7,323 nt of DNA from CAZEJK01 sp964512045. GTDB lineage: Bacteria > Acidobacteriota > Thermoanaerobaculia > Thermoanaerobaculales > Sulfomarinibacteraceae. Position numbers and translations under genes: made by a program. Positions within the stretch are counted from its first letter, which is position 1. Each line of letters begins with the position of its first letter. Below are positions 6,418 to 7,323 of the stretch, piece by piece. The notes below the pieces were generated by a model. It worked only from the letters and a program-made list of their open reading frames with translations, did not search any database and was not told where the DNA came from. The stretch lies in NCBI GenBank assembly GCA_964512045.1, contig CAZEJK010000255.1, positions 1 to 7,323 of the forward strand, in the 5' to 3' direction.

Positions 6418-7323
6418 ACGGGCCGCATCCGCTGCTCCCGGTTGTCGCCGTCCTCCTCGGCGTCCTCACAACGGCCGCCGGCCTGATCTGGGTCGAGCGC
6501 CGGTTGCTCGGGCTGTGGCAGGACCGGTACGGCCCGAACCGCGTCGGCCCGTTCGGGATCTTCCAGGTCATCGCGGACATGATCAAGATCTTCTTCAAGG
6601 AGGACTGGATCCCGCCGTTCGCCAACCGGCCGGTGTTCGTGCTGGCGCCGACCGTGGCCCTGGCGGCGGCCCTTCTGTCGTTCGCGGTGATCCCGTTCGC
6701 CCCGGGCTGGTCGGTGGCGACCATGTCGGTCGGGGTGCTGTTCGTGCTCGCGATGTTCGCGCTGTCGGTGTGGAGCGTGGTGCTCGCCGGCTGGTCGTCG
6801 AACAGCCGCTACTCGCTCCTCGGAGGGCTCCGCGGCGCCGCCCAGGCGTTGAGCTACGAGGTGTTCCTCGGGCTGTCGTTGATGGGTGTCGTGGCGATGG
6901 CGGGCTCGCTCGATCTGCGCGAGATCGTCGAGGCGCAGCGAGGGATGTGGTTCGTCGGCCCGCAGCTCGTCGGCTTCGTGCTGTTCCTGATCGCCGGGGT
7001 GGCGGAGAGCCATCGGCTGCCGTTCGATCTCCCCGAGGCGGAGAGCGAGCTGATCGCCGGCTACCACGCCGAGTACTCGGGGATGAAGTTCGGCATGTTC
7101 TTCGTCGGCGAGTACGTCGGGGTGACCCTCGTGTCGGCGCTGGTGACGACCCTGTTCTTCGGCGGCTGGCTCGGACCGTGGCTGCCGCCGGCGGTGTGGT
7201 TCGGGCTCAAGACCGCGCTGCTCGTCGGCCTGTTCGTCCTGCTGCGCGCCGCCTTGCCGCGACCGCGGTACGACCAGCTCCTGGGGCTGGCGTGGAAGGT
7301 GATGCTGCCGCTGGCGATGCTCA
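6414..7323 (+). CDS. nuoH: NADH-quinone oxidoreductase subunit H (ND1-like, quinone-chamber membrane subunit), 3' truncated
   Basis: NuoH is the membrane subunit that joins the peripheral arm to the proton-pumping arm and forms the quinone entry tunnel. There are 303 codons before the window ends; E. coli has 325, so about 20 residues are missing. Hydrophobic segments lie near 7-26, 72-95, 102-126, 147-164, 184-199, 226-250, 258-280 and 293 on, consistent with the eight helices of the family. ERRLLGLWQDRYGPNRVG (28-45) is the first conserved loop. Glu149 in LSYEVFLG, Asp205 and Glu208/210/212 in PFDLPEAESEL, and Glu220 in YHAEYSGMKFG match the acidic residues of the E. coli quinone loop, with a constant offset of 8. 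ATG 6414 overlaps the nuoG stop (ATGA) and has a strong Shine-Dalgarno, GGAGGA, five bases upstream. nuoI is expected next. Confidence 0.97.
   Translation, partial: MNGPHPLLPVVAVLLGVLTTAAGLIWVERRLLGLWQDRYGPNRVGPFGIFQVIADMIKIFFKEDWIPPFANRPVFVLAPTVALAAALLSFAVIPFAPGWSVATMSVGVLFVLAMFALSVWSVVLAGWSSNSRYSLLGGLRGAAQALSYEVFLGLSLMGVVAMAGSLDLREIVEAQRGMWFVGPQLVGFVLFLIAGVAESHRLPFDLPEAESELIAGYHAEYSGMKFGMFFVGEYVGVTLVSALVTTLFFGGWLGPWLPPAVWFGLKTALLVGLFVLLRAALPRPRYDQLLGLAWKVMLPLAML

Larger units (their letters stand above)
1..7323 (+). other. Internal part of a nuo operon (nuoB-CD-E-F-G-H)
   Basis: All six genes lie on one strand, and each stop overlaps the next start. The B/CD and F/G junctions share one base (TGATG); CD/E, E/F and G/H share four (ATGA). 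There is no intergenic room for an internal promoter or terminator, and I saw no obvious terminator hairpin with a T-run. The transcript must start upstream (nuoA is expected there) and continue past 7323 (nuoI onwards expected). The subunits all belong to one complex, so shared transcription and coupled translation fit their joint assembly. Confidence 0.9.

Noticed and set aside
6081..7067. Minus-strand open frame of 328 codons opposite the nuoG end and nuoH
   Set aside because: The translation is a hydrophilic Arg/Glu/His/Pro/Asp-rich string, as expected from reading hydrophobic NuoH codons backwards. It has no family resemblance.

Overview
The window lies wholly inside a proton-pumping NADH:quinone oxidoreductase (respiratory complex I, Nuo) operon on the + strand. 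The order is nuoB (3' end only), a fused nuoCD, nuoE, nuoF, nuoG and nuoH (last roughly 20 codons cut off). This matches the middle of the Escherichia coli-type operon (nuoA-B-CD-E-F-G-H-I-J-K-L-M-N). I see no accessory island, mobile element, RNA gene, CRISPR array or unrelated gene. There is no gene-free stretch, because every gene overlaps the next by 1 or 4 bases.

Layout: 1-202 is the C-terminus of NuoB, including the last cysteine ligand of cluster N2. 202-1935 is NuoCD, the one-piece Q-module scaffold. 1932-2429 (NuoE), 2426-3715 (NuoF) and 3715-6417 (NuoG) form the NADH-oxidising N-module. They carry the ligand sets expected for N1a, FMN/N3, and N1b, N5, N4 and N7. 6414-7323 is NuoH, the membrane subunit that forms the quinone-chamber entrance. 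Electrons would run NADH to FMN (NuoF), along the NuoF/NuoG clusters, through NuoI (outside the window) to N2 in NuoB, then to quinone at the NuoB/NuoCD/NuoH interface. N1a in NuoE is a side cluster.

Organism: DNA is GC-rich (roughly two-thirds by eye) with GC-ending codons, so the host is a high-GC bacterium and not an enterobacterium. From memory, the proteins still resemble the E. coli subunits closely along their whole length: the CD fusion, the N7 cysteines, the NuoB tail and the NuoH loops. This fits the E. coli-like complex I clade, which is scattered over many phyla. I cannot name the phylum from this window.

The content is ordinary but intact. The points most worth a second look are a G7 tract at the nuoF/nuoG junction that is phased like a -1 slippery heptamer and would fuse NuoF to NuoG, the uneven ribosome-binding signals across otherwise uniform overlapping junctions, and a changed residue pair in a usually conserved NuoC motif.
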